A stretch of DNA of 64,000 nt from Bifidobacterium sp. ESL0800 (lineage in GTDB: Bacteria; Actinomycetota; Actinomycetes; Actinomycetales; Bifidobacteriaceae). Location of the stretch: NCBI RefSeq assembly GCF_029395355.1, contig NZ_CP113913.1, positions 2,046,001-2,110,000 of the forward strand, read 5' to 3'. The position numbers and the translations under genes are program-made. Shown one piece after another: positions 1 to 8,643 of the stretch (within the stretch, counting starts at the first letter, position 1; each line of letters starts with the position of its first letter). Under the pieces are notes generated by a model. That model did no database searches and was not told the origin of the DNA. It was given only the letters and a program-made list of their open reading frames with translations.

Positions 1-751
1 CTTCGTCTTTGATAATACAGACGGCGGTAAGTTGCGGTTTTGCGGTCAAAATGGCGTTGATCGTGTGGTCGGCGAAATGAGCGTCGTCATCAAATAACAA
101 TTCCTGCGGGCGGATGCCGGGGTGGGTCGCGCACGCTTCGCGAAACCCTTCCAGGCGTGATTCCGCGCTGTAACGGAGCTGACGGTGATTGGTCTGCCCG
201 ATATACCCGATATCGCGATGGCCAAGTGCGGCCAGATGGTCGACCGCCGTGTGCATGGCGCCTTTGTCGTCGATGCCAACCGTCGCGTCAAAACCGGCGG
301 AAGACGGCACATTGATGCCTATAACCGGGACGTGCATGCTTTTCAGACGTGTGACTTCCTGCGGGTCGATGTCGAAAGAATCGACGATGACTGCGTCCAC
401 ATTGCGGCGCACCGGAAGATTCATGAAGAAATCGCGGCGTTCGGTCGTTGTTGTCATCTGGTACACCGAGATGTCATATCCGGCCGGGTGAAGGACCGAA
501 TCAAGCCCGGAGAAAACGTGTGCGTCGAACCAGGTCGACACCCCGTCGCTGGTGAGCAACGCGACGCGCATAGTCTGTCCGCTTTTGAGGGCCGCCGCAG
601 AGCGCGAAATATGGAAATCAAGTTTTTCGGCTACTTTGAGGACTTTCTCGCGGGTTTGTGACGAGACCAGATCTGGTTTGGTGAATGTGCGGGAGACTGT
701 CGAGATTGAAACTCCCGCGGTCTTGGCGACCTGTTTGATGTCTGTTGTCAT
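1..751 (-). CDS. LacI-family transcriptional regulator, C-terminus cut by window edge
   Basis: Reading from ATG at 751, the protein opens with a LacI helix-turn-helix (DIKQVAKTAGVSISTVSRTF, residues 4-23), then a hinge helix with ISRSAAALKSG and a periplasmic-binding-protein-like sugar domain (TWFDAHVFSGLDSVLHPAGYDI, first 20 residues typical of the paralogues here). About 250 codons are visible and no stop is reached before base 1. It is divergent from the ABC operon starting at 915. It is a clear paralogue of the regulator at 12457-13500: both share WF.AH, the PAGYDI block and RRNVDAVIV. Probably a local repressor of the flanking sugar genes; ligand unknown. Confidence 0.93.
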   Translation of the reverse strand, partial: MTTDIKQVAKTAGVSISTVSRTFTKPDLVSSQTREKVLKVAEKLDFHISRSAAALKSGQTMRVALLTSDGVSTWFDAHVFSGLDSVLHPAGYDISVYQMTTTTERRDFFMNLPVRRNVDAVIVDSFDIDPQEVTRLKSMHVPVIGINVPSSAGFDATVGIDDKGAMHTAVDHLAALGHRDIGYIGQTNHRQLRYSAESRLEGFREACATHPGIRPQELLFDDDAHFADHTINAILTAKPQLTAVCIIKDE

Positions 752-845
752 TTCTCGCCTTCGTGAAGAAATTAGAAAGTCCTACCTATTGATAGTACCG
801 GTAAGTTCAGGATGAATATACTTCCGGAATCGCGGTTTTTTCAAA

Positions 846-874
846 TTGACAGCTTTACAGTTATCAGCTAGTAT
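846..874 (+). promoter_or_regulatory. Sigma-A-like promoter of the first ABC operon
   Basis: TTGACA at 846-851 and TAGTAT at 869-874 are separated by exactly 17 bases, 41 bases before the start codon at 915. The expected transcription start falls inside the palindrome at 881-898. Confidence 0.7.
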
Positions 875-880
875 TCAAAA

Positions 881-898
881 TACCTAAGCGATTAGGTA
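881..898. promoter_or_regulatory. LacI-type operator
   Basis: TACCTAAGCGATTAGGTA is a palindrome with a central CG and one mismatched pair. It lies immediately after the -10 element, so a bound repressor would block initiation. A 12-base piece of the same site (CCTAATCGCTTA) recurs at 6381-6392 in front of the LacI gene at 5350-6369. Confidence 0.75.
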
Positions 899-914
899 AA
901 TTCAAGGAGGATAG

Positions 915-2207
915 ATGAGAAAGTCACTGAAGACGGTTCTTGCTGTCGTAACCAGCATCGCTGCTCTTGTGTCAGTTGCCGGTTGCGGGCGCTCTGACAG
1001 TACGGCGAACAAAGACAGTTCAGCTGTATCCGAGATGGATTCCTCAAAGGCCAAAGGAAACATTTCCGTTTGGGCGATGGGGAACGAAGGCGAGAAAATG
1101 CGCAACTTTGTCAAGGGTTTTGAAAAGGAAAACCCCGATGCAAAGGTTACGGTAACCTCGATTCCATGGACCAGCTACAAGGAGAAATTCCAGACTGCAA
1201 TCGCGGCCGGTACCGGTCCCGATCTGGTTATGATTGGTAATACAGATATGGCAACGTATGGTAGCGCGTTGTCTGAGGTTCCAAAGAACTTTAACCTAAG
1301 CGATTTGGATAAAGGCCTGAAAAAGAGTGCTTTTGTCAAGAACAAGCAGATCGGCGTGCCTTGGTATGTGGATACTCGTGTCGTGTTTTATCGTACGGAT
1401 ATCGCAAAGCAGGCCGGATGGGATCATGCCCCGACCACTTGGGACGAACTGAAGGAAATGGCTACGGCCATGAAGAAGGTGCCCGGGGTCGACTATGGCA
1501 TTTTCATCCCCGTCGGAGGTTTCGACAGCTTCCAGGCCATGATGCCGTTCGGTTTCACCAATGGTGCCGATTTGGTATCCAAAGATAATAAGAAATACAC
1601 GTTTGATACCCCTGAACTCAAGGGGGCCATGAATTATGTGGCCGGTTACTTCAAAGATGGTTTGGCCGATCCCAGCCCGGAAGTAACGCCTGGCTATGAT
1701 ATGGCCCAGTTCGCGTCGGGCAAGGCTCCGATGATGATCGGAGGCCCGACCACGATCGGTCAGGTCAGCGATTTGGGTGGTTCCGGCTTTGGCGACAAGT
1801 TCGCTACGGCCGTGTTGCCCGCGAAGAGCAAGGGAGGAAAGTCGACTTCTTATGTAGGCGGCTGCAACTTCAGCGTGTTCAAGACCTCGAAGAACAAGCA
1901 GTCTGCTTGGAAGTTCATCAAGTGGTTCACTTCCCCGAAGACCGAAGTGGCTTGGTACAAGGCCACCACGGATTTGCCCGCGTCCTCGAAGGCCTGGCAA
2001 GACCAGACCCTCGCGACCGATACCAAACTCACCGCGTTCCACAAGCAGTTGAGCAGCACGCATTCCATGCCTGTCACCACTACCTGGGGCCAGATGGGCT
2101 CGGCGGCCGACAAGGTTTATGAGAAGATCTGCAAGGGTCAAGTCAGTGTTGATGATGGTTTGAAGCAAATGCAGCAGCAGGCGGATTCCATCGGAACAGG
2201 AATGTGA
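915..2207 (+). CDS. Sugar ABC transporter substrate-binding lipoprotein
   Basis: A 430-residue extracellular solute-binding protein of the family-1 sugar type. The N-terminus is a lipoprotein signal: a basic start, a hydrophobic stretch, and lipobox SVAGC with the lipidated Cys near residue 24. The mature part contains the usual lobe motifs (GPDLVMIGNTDMATYG; FASGKAPMMIGGPTTIGQ; WKFIKWFTSPKTEVAWY). AAGGAGG sits 8 bases before ATG 915. The stop overlaps the GTG start of the first permease (2204) by four bases, so translation is probably coupled. It would bind a mono- or oligosaccharide at the cell surface. The substrate is not readable; the downstream GH172 gene hints at a fructose- or arabinose-furanoside. 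Confidence 0.93.
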   Translation: MRKSLKTVLAVVTSIAALVSVAGCGRSDSTANKDSSAVSEMDSSKAKGNISVWAMGNEGEKMRNFVKGFEKENPDAKVTVTSIPWTSYKEKFQTAIAAGTGPDLVMIGNTDMATYGSALSEVPKNFNLSDLDKGLKKSAFVKNKQIGVPWYVDTRVVFYRTDIAKQAGWDHAPTTWDELKEMATAMKKVPGVDYGIFIPVGGFDSFQAMMPFGFTNGADLVSKDNKKYTFDTPELKGAMNYVAGYFKDGLADPSPEVTPGYDMAQFASGKAPMMIGGPTTIGQVSDLGGSGFGDKFATAVLPAKSKGGKSTSYVGGCNFSVFKTSKNKQSAWKFIKWFTSPKTEVAWYKATTDLPASSKAWQDQTLATDTKLTAFHKQLSSTHSMPVTTTWGQMGSAADKVYEKICKGQVSVDDGLKQMQQQADSIGTGM

Positions 2208-3139
2208 AATTGAAGGATAAGCGTCTTACTAGGCGCGCCGGACGGCGTCGTGGAAACATGGGTGTTCTGCGGCGCCGTCGCACGGCAATTGCGTGGGGTT
2301 TTGCGCTGCCCTTTGTTATTGTGTTTGCGGCTTTTATGCTGATTCCGTTGTTGTCATCCCTGGCGATGTCGTTTACCGATATCACTGTGCAGGACGTCAG
2401 AACGCCGTTCAACGTAAATTTCATCGGCTTGCAGAATTACGTTAAGCTGTTCCAGGATCCACGTTACACAAAGTCCCTTGTCACAACGGGCATTTTCGTG
2501 GTTATCGGCCTTCCTCTGACCATGATTATCGCTTTGGCGTTCGCGGTTTCTCTGAATAAGGGTCTGCAGCACGTCAATACGTTTTTCCGTGCATTGTTCT
2601 ATGCGCCAGTGGTGGCGAGTACGGTCGCCGTCTCCGTGGTATGGCGCTATATTCTGCAAAAGGACGGTTTGCTGAATACCGTTTTGGCGGTGTTCGGCAT
2701 TCAGGGGCCTAACTGGTTGCATGACACTCACACTGCTCTGTTCGCTTTGATGGTGATGACCATTTGGCGCAATATGGGCACTTTGATGATCATCTTCCTG
2801 GCCGGGCTTCAGTCGATTCCGGAGGATGTGATGGAGGCGGCCGCCATCGACGGGGCATCGGAATGGAGAAAATTCCGATCGATTACTCTGCCTCTGATGA
2901 AACCGACGCTTCTGCTCGGCATGGTGCTGCAGTCGGTGACATATCTGCAGTTCTTCGAAGAATCGTTCGTCATGACCCAAGGCGGGCCTTTGGATTCGAC
3001 GTTGTCCGCTTCCTACTACATTTACGAAAAGTTCGGATTCGGACAATATGGCGTATCCTCGGCGGCAAGCTATGTCCTGTTCTTCATCATCGCGGTTGTC
3101 AGTGTCCTGCAATTCAGGCTTATGAGGACTAAGGATTAG
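2204..3139 (+). CDS. Sugar ABC transporter permease (MalF type)
   Basis: 311 residues, starting at GTG 2204 overlapping the stop of the binding-protein gene. An N-terminal basic segment (RRAGRRRG) precedes six predicted membrane helices. The EAA loop that contacts the ATPase reads EAAAIDGASEWRKFRSITLP (about residues 210-229). It forms the inner-membrane channel with the permease at 3148. No ATPase gene is present in this operon, as is usual in bifidobacteria, where a shared MsmK-like ATPase encoded elsewhere is thought to serve several importers. Confidence 0.94.
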   Translation: MKLKDKRLTRRAGRRRGNMGVLRRRRTAIAWGFALPFVIVFAAFMLIPLLSSLAMSFTDITVQDVRTPFNVNFIGLQNYVKLFQDPRYTKSLVTTGIFVVIGLPLTMIIALAFAVSLNKGLQHVNTFFRALFYAPVVASTVAVSVVWRYILQKDGLLNTVLAVFGIQGPNWLHDTHTALFALMVMTIWRNMGTLMIIFLAGLQSIPEDVMEAAAIDGASEWRKFRSITLPLMKPTLLLGMVLQSVTYLQFFEESFVMTQGGPLDSTLSASYYIYEKFGFGQYGVSSAASYVLFFIIAVVSVLQFRLMRTKD

Positions 3140-3147
3140 GGGAGAAA

Positions 3148-4029
3148 ATGAGTACTGTAACAATGTCTCCTACTTCTATCCCACACGAGAACAAGCAATC
3201 TCTGTGGACAAGATTTAGAAAAGCGCACGGGATCACCTATGTGATTTTGGCTTTTATCGCGTTTGTCTGGATTTTCCCCTTCTTCTGGATGATTCTGGGG
3301 TCGTTGAAGACGCAACGCGAAATCATGGCCATTCCTCCGACGTTGTGGCCGAAACACGCAACGCTGTCGAATTTCATGAAGTGGTTCACCCAGCTTGATT
3401 TCGGCAATTATTTCATCAACAGCATGGTTGTCGCGATCATTGTGATGCTGGGTAATATGGTGTTCTGCTCCATGGTGGGCTATGCTTTGGCGAAAATCGA
3501 CTTTGCAGGAAAGAATGTCTTGTTCGGTATGGTCATGGTCACCTTGATGGTTCCCGGAGTAGCCACGTTCGTTCCCCTTTTCGTCGAAATCACGAATCTG
3601 CATCTGTTGAATTCCTATGCTTCGCTGATTCTGCCGTTCCTGGCTCAGCCAATCGGCGTCTTCCTGATGCGTCAGTTCATGGCAGGCATACCTGATGCCC
3701 TTCTTGAAGCCGGACGCATCGACGGAGCCGGGGAGCTGAGGATTTTCTTCCAGATTGTTCTGCCTGAATGCAAGCCTCCTCTGGCGACGCTTGCCGTCCT
3801 TACATTCCTCTCGAGCTGGAACAACTTCCTCTGGCCGCTTGTCGCGGCTCAGTCCAACAAGATGTATACGTTGCCTGTGGCGTTGTCGCTATATTCGACA
3901 GGTCAGAACGCCACGGACTACAGTGTTTTGCTGGCAGGTGCGGTACTGGTCATCACTCCTATCCTTCTGCTGTTCATCTTCTTGCAGAAGTACTTCATCC
4001 AGGGTGTTGCCATGACCGGCATCAAGTAA
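3148..4029 (+). CDS. Sugar ABC transporter permease (MalG type)
   Basis: 293 residues with about six membrane helices and the EAA loop EAGRIDGAGELRIFFQIVLP in the C-terminal third. The gene begins 8 bases after the preceding permease stop, with GGGGAGA as ribosome-binding site, and completes the binding protein-permease-permease set. The C-terminus (QKYFIQGVAMTGIK) matches the MalG-type ending QKYxxxGxxxGAVKG. A long inverted repeat at 4101-4142 separates it from the GH172 gene. Confidence 0.94.
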   Translation: MSTVTMSPTSIPHENKQSLWTRFRKAHGITYVILAFIAFVWIFPFFWMILGSLKTQREIMAIPPTLWPKHATLSNFMKWFTQLDFGNYFINSMVVAIIVMLGNMVFCSMVGYALAKIDFAGKNVLFGMVMVTLMVPGVATFVPLFVEITNLHLLNSYASLILPFLAQPIGVFLMRQFMAGIPDALLEAGRIDGAGELRIFFQIVLPECKPPLATLAVLTFLSSWNNFLWPLVAAQSNKMYTLPVALSLYSTGQNATDYSVLLAGAVLVITPILLLFIFLQKYFIQGVAMTGIK

Positions 4030-4100
4030 TAAAAACAGAATGCAGTGTTTGCAGCGCTCGGCGGGTTTTATGGTTGAAGCCGCTGGGGTTGCAATGCGGT

Positions 4101-4142
4101 TGAGGGTTTAAACCAGTGGAGTCAACAAGGTTTAAGCCCTCA
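4101..4142 (+). terminator. Inverted repeat after the ABC operon
   Basis: Arms TGAGGGTTTAAACC (4101-4114) and GGTTTAAGCCCTCA (4129-4142) pair at 13 of 14 positions around a 14-base loop. No T-run follows directly; an oligo-T tract occurs only at about 4171-4179. It could be an attenuating terminator between the importer and GH172, or an operator. Confidence 0.45.
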
Positions 4143-4198
4143 AACTCTGTAATGTTGAATAGTAATAAATTTTTTTTTAGAGAAAGAACTAATCAAAG

Positions 4199-5287
4199 AT
4201 GGAATCACTGACTCGGACTATGCCGTTTGTGAGCAGGTCGATCACGGCTGAGAACCCCGATGGAGCAAAGGGCAAAGGGGGAAGGGCCAGCAGTGAATTG
4301 GGGCCTTCAAGAAAAGGAGCCCCATGCCTGAAGAATATAGCGAGCGGCGCTTCGGTGAACTTGGCCGATATTTCCGGGCCCGGCTGCATCACCCATCTCT
4401 GGTTCACTGTCAACAGCAAAACCGATTCGGCTCATCATTTTGTTTTAAGAGATCTGTTGTTGCGTTTCTATTGGGATGATGAAGCCACCCCGTCGGTAGA
4501 GTGTCCATTGGGGGATTTCTTCTGCAACGGTTTTGGCGCTACGTGTGCGTTTTCTTCATTCCCCGTCGTCGTTGCCCCTAACCGCGGGCTGAACTGCTAC
4601 TGGCGTATGCCTTTTGCCAGGCACGCGCGTATCGAACTTGTCAACCAACACGAAAATCCGATTCCTGATTTCTTCTATCAGGTGGACTATGTGCTTTACG
4701 ACGATCCGTTGCCGGCCGACACCGTTTATTTCCACGCGCAATGGCGCCGTCAGGCGATTACCGAGAAACAGTCGGACTATGTCATTCTAGACAATGTGAA
4801 CGGCTCCGGGCATTATGTCGGCACTTATCTTGCGCTGGCATCGTTGGAACGAGGATGGTGGGGAGAAGGCGAGATGAAGTTCTATATCGACGATGACGGC
4901 GAGTACCCGACGATTTGCGGCACCGGTACCGAAGACTATTTTGGAGGTGCCTGGAGCTTCATGGACCAGGACAGAAAGGAGACGTTTGAACGCAATTACA
5001 CCGCTCCATTCATCGGTTACCCATACTATTCCCGTCATGACCCGTTGGAACCCAGCCTTTACCATAATGATGACATGAACCCGGAGCGCGGTATGTATCG
5101 TTGGCACATCCCCGACCCGATTGTGTTCCGCAAAAACCTGCGTGTGACGCTGCAGCAGATCGGCAGCAGGGAAGGCGGTAATTTTGAACGGCAGGATGAC
5201 ATTTCAAGCGTAGCCTATTGGTACCAGTGTGAGCCGCATACGGTCTTTCCGCCTATGGTATCCGCCGATGAACGCAGGCCAAGGTAG
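4199..5287 (+). CDS. GH172-family glycoside hydrolase (DUF2961)
   Basis: A 362-residue DUF2961 protein, the family now called GH172, whose founding member is an alpha-fructofuranosidase / difructose dianhydride I enzyme of Bifidobacterium dentium; other members cleave D-arabinofuranosides. Hallmarks: SRSITAENPDGAKGKGG at residues 12-28, PGCITHLWFTV (61-71), RFYWDDE..PSVE.PLGDFF (89-108), WGEGE (221-225) and GTGTEDYFGGAW (241-252). The last two motifs hold the acidic residues where the family's catalytic glutamates are expected. There is no signal peptide, so it acts on imported oligosaccharide. It lies downstream of a three-gene importer on the same strand. Exact linkage (fructosyl versus arabinosyl) cannot be read from sequence. 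Confidence 0.88.
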   Translation: MESLTRTMPFVSRSITAENPDGAKGKGGRASSELGPSRKGAPCLKNIASGASVNLADISGPGCITHLWFTVNSKTDSAHHFVLRDLLLRFYWDDEATPSVECPLGDFFCNGFGATCAFSSFPVVVAPNRGLNCYWRMPFARHARIELVNQHENPIPDFFYQVDYVLYDDPLPADTVYFHAQWRRQAITEKQSDYVILDNVNGSGHYVGTYLALASLERGWWGEGEMKFYIDDDGEYPTICGTGTEDYFGGAWSFMDQDRKETFERNYTAPFIGYPYYSRHDPLEPSLYHNDDMNPERGMYRWHIPDPIVFRKNLRVTLQQIGSREGGNFERQDDISSVAYWYQCEPHTVFPPMVSADERRPR

Positions 5288-5349
5288 GCAGCAAAACTAT
5301 AGGTAGGATTTACGGGCGAACCCTCCTCGGTTTTCGGACTGAATGTGGG

Positions 5350-6369
5350 CTAGGCCAAAGGTGCGCGGCCGGTAGTGTTTCGCGGAACTATTGGAGCCGG
5401 AATCAGGGTATGCGGTTCGCTCAAATCTTGTCCATTGAGAAGCGTCAGCAGCTTTTGGGCGGCGATTTGGCCGATTTTCCTTAAGGGCTGCGACACAGAA
5501 GAGATGCCGGTCAGTTCGGAGACATTTGAAGAATCGAAGCCGATGACTGAAACCTGTTGAGGTATGCTGATCCCGTTGTGTATCAGTTCGGTACAGGTCG
5601 CCAATGCGCAATCGTCGGATAGGGTGCATATTGCAGTCGGAGGATTCTCCATTGACAGAAGCCTTGCGATAATTTGACGGGCAGGGCGCTCGCCGTTTTT
5701 GGGCATTACGAAGATTCCGCAATCGGTGAGATGCCTTTCGGCGATGGCATCTTGATAGCCCAGGATTCGCTTATCGGAACTCCATTCATAATCGGGCAGT
5801 AAATTCTCTTGATCAATGAAACAGAAGCGTTTATGGCCTAATCCGGCAAGATAACCTACCACATCTTTCAACGCCTGACGGTCGTCTATTTTTACAGAGC
5901 CTTGGCAACAGGTGTCACTATCCGAATTGACTGAAATAATCGGCATCCCCATGGTGGTGAGCGCGTTGCTTTCTTCGCTGTTCAATGTGAAGGATGCGAT
6001 GAGCCCGTCGGCGTTACGGTTTGCAGGGAGGTTTGCGAAGTATTTTTTCCGTTCATCATCGTTTCCCGCACGATAGACCAGCAAATCATAACCTTTAGGG
6101 CTTAGTACGTCGTAAACGCCGTCTTGCAGATTCCCGTTGGACCAGCCTGTCAGCTGATCGCCGAGAAGAAGGGCGATACGGTCTGTTTTCCCGCTTGCAA
6201 GAGCGGCGGCCGCCTTCGACGCCGTGTAGTTGAGGCTTTTGGCTGCTTCGATGACACGTTGCTGGGTTGTGGCTGCCACATTCGGCTTGTTCTGGAGTGC
6301 CCGCGATGCGGTAAAAGTGGATACGTTCGCCAGCTTGGCAACGTCGGCTATGGTCGCCTTCTTTTTCAT
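5350..6369 (-). CDS. LacI-family transcriptional regulator
   Basis: 339 residues. The HTH is ATIADVAKLANVSTFTASRA (residues 5-24), followed by the hinge KAAAALASGKTDRIALLL and a sugar-sensor domain. It is a paralogue of the regulators at 1-751 and 12457-13500. It converges on the GH172 gene. Its own leader carries CCTAATCGCTTA (6381-6392), a piece of the palindrome over the promoter of the importer at 915, so it is the best candidate repressor of the importer/GH172 genes and of itself. In its mRNA, AGGAG follows directly from this site, so binding could also mask the ribosome-binding region. Confidence 0.93.
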   Translation of the reverse strand: MKKKATIADVAKLANVSTFTASRALQNKPNVAATTQQRVIEAAKSLNYTASKAAAALASGKTDRIALLLGDQLTGWSNGNLQDGVYDVLSPKGYDLLVYRAGNDDERKKYFANLPANRNADGLIASFTLNSEESNALTTMGMPIISVNSDSDTCCQGSVKIDDRQALKDVVGYLAGLGHKRFCFIDQENLLPDYEWSSDKRILGYQDAIAERHLTDCGIFVMPKNGERPARQIIARLLSMENPPTAICTLSDDCALATCTELIHNGISIPQQVSVIGFDSSNVSELTGISSVSQPLRKIGQIAAQKLLTLLNGQDLSEPHTLIPAPIVPRNTTGRAPLA

Positions 6370-6380
6370 TTGGTGCCGCT

Positions 6381-6392
6381 CCTAATCGCTTA
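6381..6392. promoter_or_regulatory. Operator half-copy in front of the LacI gene
   Basis: CCTAATCGCTTA is identical to the reverse complement of 12 central bases of the palindrome at 881-898. It lies 12 bases upstream of the ATG at 6369 on the minus strand, which fits autoregulation. Confidence 0.6.
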
Positions 6393-6760
6393 TGCTCCCT
6401 ATAATACTCAGAGGCGTGATTGTTTTGTTTTGAAGATTATTCGAACGGATACTTGCAAACCCCAACCGGCACGGATGCGGTCCATGAGCTCGATGACCCG
6501 CAGGGTGTCAGCGTGGCGATGGCACCCTGCATTCGCGAGCGAATTGTTGTGCCCGGCCAAGGTCATGTGCCCCGATTGCCTCAGCTGTAGAAAATCGATA
6601 TGCAAGGCGATCCCATATATCAAGGCTGAGTATAATTATCGAGTTCAGACTCGGTCAGGCATCTAATGACAGAGATTCAAACAATGCCGGCATCCAGCCG
6701 CCATTGAATGGCAGAACGCCGGTGGTTGAAAAATGTGTAATAAGTAATATACTAAAATAT
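6393..6760. other. Intergenic region without a recognisable gene
   Basis: Between the LacI gene and the dehydrogenase. A 71-codon minus-strand reading frame at 6408-6623 is present, but I recognise no family and see no good ribosome-binding site. Nothing else supportable is seen before the operator at 6762. Confidence 0.5.
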
Positions 6761-6761
6761 G

Positions 6762-6774
6762 GTAAGCGTTTACA
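6762..6774. promoter_or_regulatory. LacI-type operator before the dehydrogenase gene
   Basis: GTAAGCGTTTACA matches the GalR/LacI consensus TGTAAACGNTTACA with one asymmetric base. Similar sites occur at 10455-10468, 10554-10567 and 13714-13727. Confidence 0.6.
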
Positions 6775-6837
6775 TTTGCGTGATTCCAGTGTTTTAAAGG
6801 TTAAATAATAGTTTTTACCGTAATTCAAGGAGGAAGT

Positions 6838-7875
6838 ATGAAAGCGGTTGTTCTCGAGAAAAAAGGCGTGATCAATGTTCGTCAGGTGCCTGATGTTGAG
6901 TCTCCCGGGCCCGGTGAATTGCGAATCGCTCCCCATACAGTCGGCATATGCGGGTCGGATCTGCATTATTACACGCATGGACGCGTTGGAAAATATGTAG
7001 TCGAAAGTCCGATGATACTCGGGCACGAGGCCTCGGGCACCGTTCTTGAAGTAGGGCCGGGGGTGACGGGGTTCAAGGTAGGCGATCGCGTCGCGTTGGA
7101 GCCCGGCATCCCCGACATGTATTCGAGAGCCGCCAAACTCGGGCTTTACAACATTGATCCCAGCGTGCGTTTCTTTGCCACCCCGCCTGTCGACGGTTGC
7201 CTTTCCGAAGAGGTCATTCACCCTGCGGCGTTTACCTATAAGCTGCCGGACAATATGAGCTTTGGCGAAGGTGCCCTGCTTGAGCCGCTTTCTGTCGGCA
7301 TGTGGGCAGCGACGAAAGCCGCGATCAAACCCGGAGATATCGGGGTGGTGACGGGAGCGGGAACGGTTGGTTTGATGACCGCGGCCTCCGCTTTGGCGGG
7401 CGGTTGCTCCAAGGTGCTCATTTCAGACACGTCGAAAGAGAAGCTTGATATCGCCCGGACGATTGATGGTGTGGTCCCGGTCGATATCACCAAGGAGGAT
7501 CTCATCGCGCGTGTCAATGAGGAAACAGACGGCTGGGGCGCTGACAGGGTCTTCGAGGCATCAGGCAATCTGAAGTCCTACGACAATCTCTGGAAATTGG
7601 GCGCCCCGGGTAACACCACTGTCATTATCGGCATCCCACCGTCCGGCGATGTCCCTATGGATATCACCGAAGTACAGGCGCGTGAGACGAGAATCGAGAA
7701 CGTCTTCCGGTATGCCAACGTCTATCAGAAGGCCATCGATCTCGTTTCGTCCGGTAAGATTAAAATCGGCTCTTTCATTTCCAAGGTCTTTGACATGGAC
7801 GACGCGAAGCAGGCTTTTGACCGGGTCGCCGAAGCTCATCCGGAAGACGTCAAGATTCAGATTGAAGTGGATTAG
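6838..7875 (+). CDS. Medium-chain dehydrogenase, sorbitol/xylitol dehydrogenase-like
   Basis: 345 residues. Expected catalytic zinc ligands are present: C38 (GICGSDLHY), H63/E64 (LGHEASG) and E149 (LLEPLSVG). The NAD-binding glycine motif is GAGTVG at about residue 174. It most resembles polyol dehydrogenases (GRVGKYVVESPMILGHEASG; RFFATPPVDGCLSEEV). The structural-zinc lobe (about residues 92-106), normally with four cysteines, has none. A strong AAGGAGG lies 7 bases before ATG 6838. The upstream operator links it to the local sugar regulon. Substrate is probably a polyol or sugar released by the neighbouring hydrolases. Confidence 0.9.
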   Translation: MKAVVLEKKGVINVRQVPDVESPGPGELRIAPHTVGICGSDLHYYTHGRVGKYVVESPMILGHEASGTVLEVGPGVTGFKVGDRVALEPGIPDMYSRAAKLGLYNIDPSVRFFATPPVDGCLSEEVIHPAAFTYKLPDNMSFGEGALLEPLSVGMWAATKAAIKPGDIGVVTGAGTVGLMTAASALAGGCSKVLISDTSKEKLDIARTIDGVVPVDITKEDLIARVNEETDGWGADRVFEASGNLKSYDNLWKLGAPGNTTVIIGIPPSGDVPMDITEVQARETRIENVFRYANVYQKAIDLVSSGKIKIGSFISKVFDMDDAKQAFDRVAEAHPEDVKIQIEVD

Positions 7876-7928
7876 TTTGTCTTTCGTATTACAGTGAGCA
7901 ATGCGTGCTTGTCGGGAATGGAGTGGGG

Positions 7929-8534
7929 ATGGGTTGGCTTTCACCTGATTCTAAATTCATGCGAGGGTTGTCGGATCTGACGGATGCGATCTGGGTCAAT
8001 ATCCTGATGCTGCTTATTTCCATTCCATTCATCACAATCGGTGCGGCGCTCACGGCGGGTCATGATGCCCTTCGCCGCACGTTAAGCGGTGAAGGGCATG
8101 TCACCAAAAATTTCTTTCATTCTTTTGTCTCGAATTTCCGGCAGGCGACGTTGCTCTGGCTGGTGTTCGGGCTGACGGGTTTGGCGCTTGCGTACAGTTG
8201 GATCGTCCTCCAGATCACGCCATTGCTTATACCAAAATTCGCTCTCACCATTGTCTGGATCATCGGTTTCGAGTGGGTGTGGGCGCTTCAGGCGAGGTTT
8301 GAAAATACCGTTTGGTCGACATTGAAGAATGCTTTTATATTCGGTGTCTCCTACATAGGTTCGACATTGGCTCTCGCTTTTGCGGACTTGTTGTTTCTGG
8401 GCCTTATAGCAGCTTCCTGGTTCTATCTGCCGCAAGGGGAGTTTCTTTTGATAGTGCTTGGGTACGGGTCGATTCTTCTGGTGCACATACCGATCCTCGA
8501 GCACGTTTTTGGACAATATATCAACAACGTATAA
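7929..8534 (+). CDS. YesL-like (DUF624) membrane protein
   Basis: About 201 residues from ATG 7929 (MGWLSPDSKFMRGLSDLTDA), preceded by GGAGTGG; an upstream GTG at 7905 in the same frame is less likely. Four to five hydrophobic helices and a DUF624-like opening (FMRGLSDLTDAIWVNILMLL) are visible. YesL proteins usually sit in pectin or other glycan utilisation loci beside sugar ABC importers, which is the setting here; their biochemical role is unknown. It begins about 50 bases after the dehydrogenase, so the two are probably co-transcribed. Confidence 0.82.
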   Translation: MGWLSPDSKFMRGLSDLTDAIWVNILMLLISIPFITIGAALTAGHDALRRTLSGEGHVTKNFFHSFVSNFRQATLLWLVFGLTGLALAYSWIVLQITPLLIPKFALTIVWIIGFEWVWALQARFENTVWSTLKNAFIFGVSYIGSTLALAFADLLFLGLIAASWFYLPQGEFLLIVLGYGSILLVHIPILEHVFGQYINNV

Positions 8535-8576
8535 ATCTGGCCGGAGCGGGTCAATAATGGTCTCGCCTCGTAACGC

Positions 8577-8616
8577 AAGCGGGCGGAGCCACTTACCTTG
8601 GTGGCTCCGCCCGCTT
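8577..8616. terminator. Bidirectional terminator
   Basis: A perfect 16-bp stem with arms AAGCGGGCGGAGCCAC (8577-8592) and GTGGCTCCGCCCGCTT (8601-8616) and an 8-base loop. It lies between the convergent YesL-like gene and the ABC permease pair. Confidence 0.85.
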
Positions 8617-8643
8617 TACGTTAACGGCTTCGAGAGGCTGTGC

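Noticed and set aside
6408-6623. 71-codon minus-strand frame, with a very weak likeness to an M15-type peptidase segment
   Set aside because: No ribosome-binding site and no catalytic motif; the likeness is too weak to call a gene or remnant.
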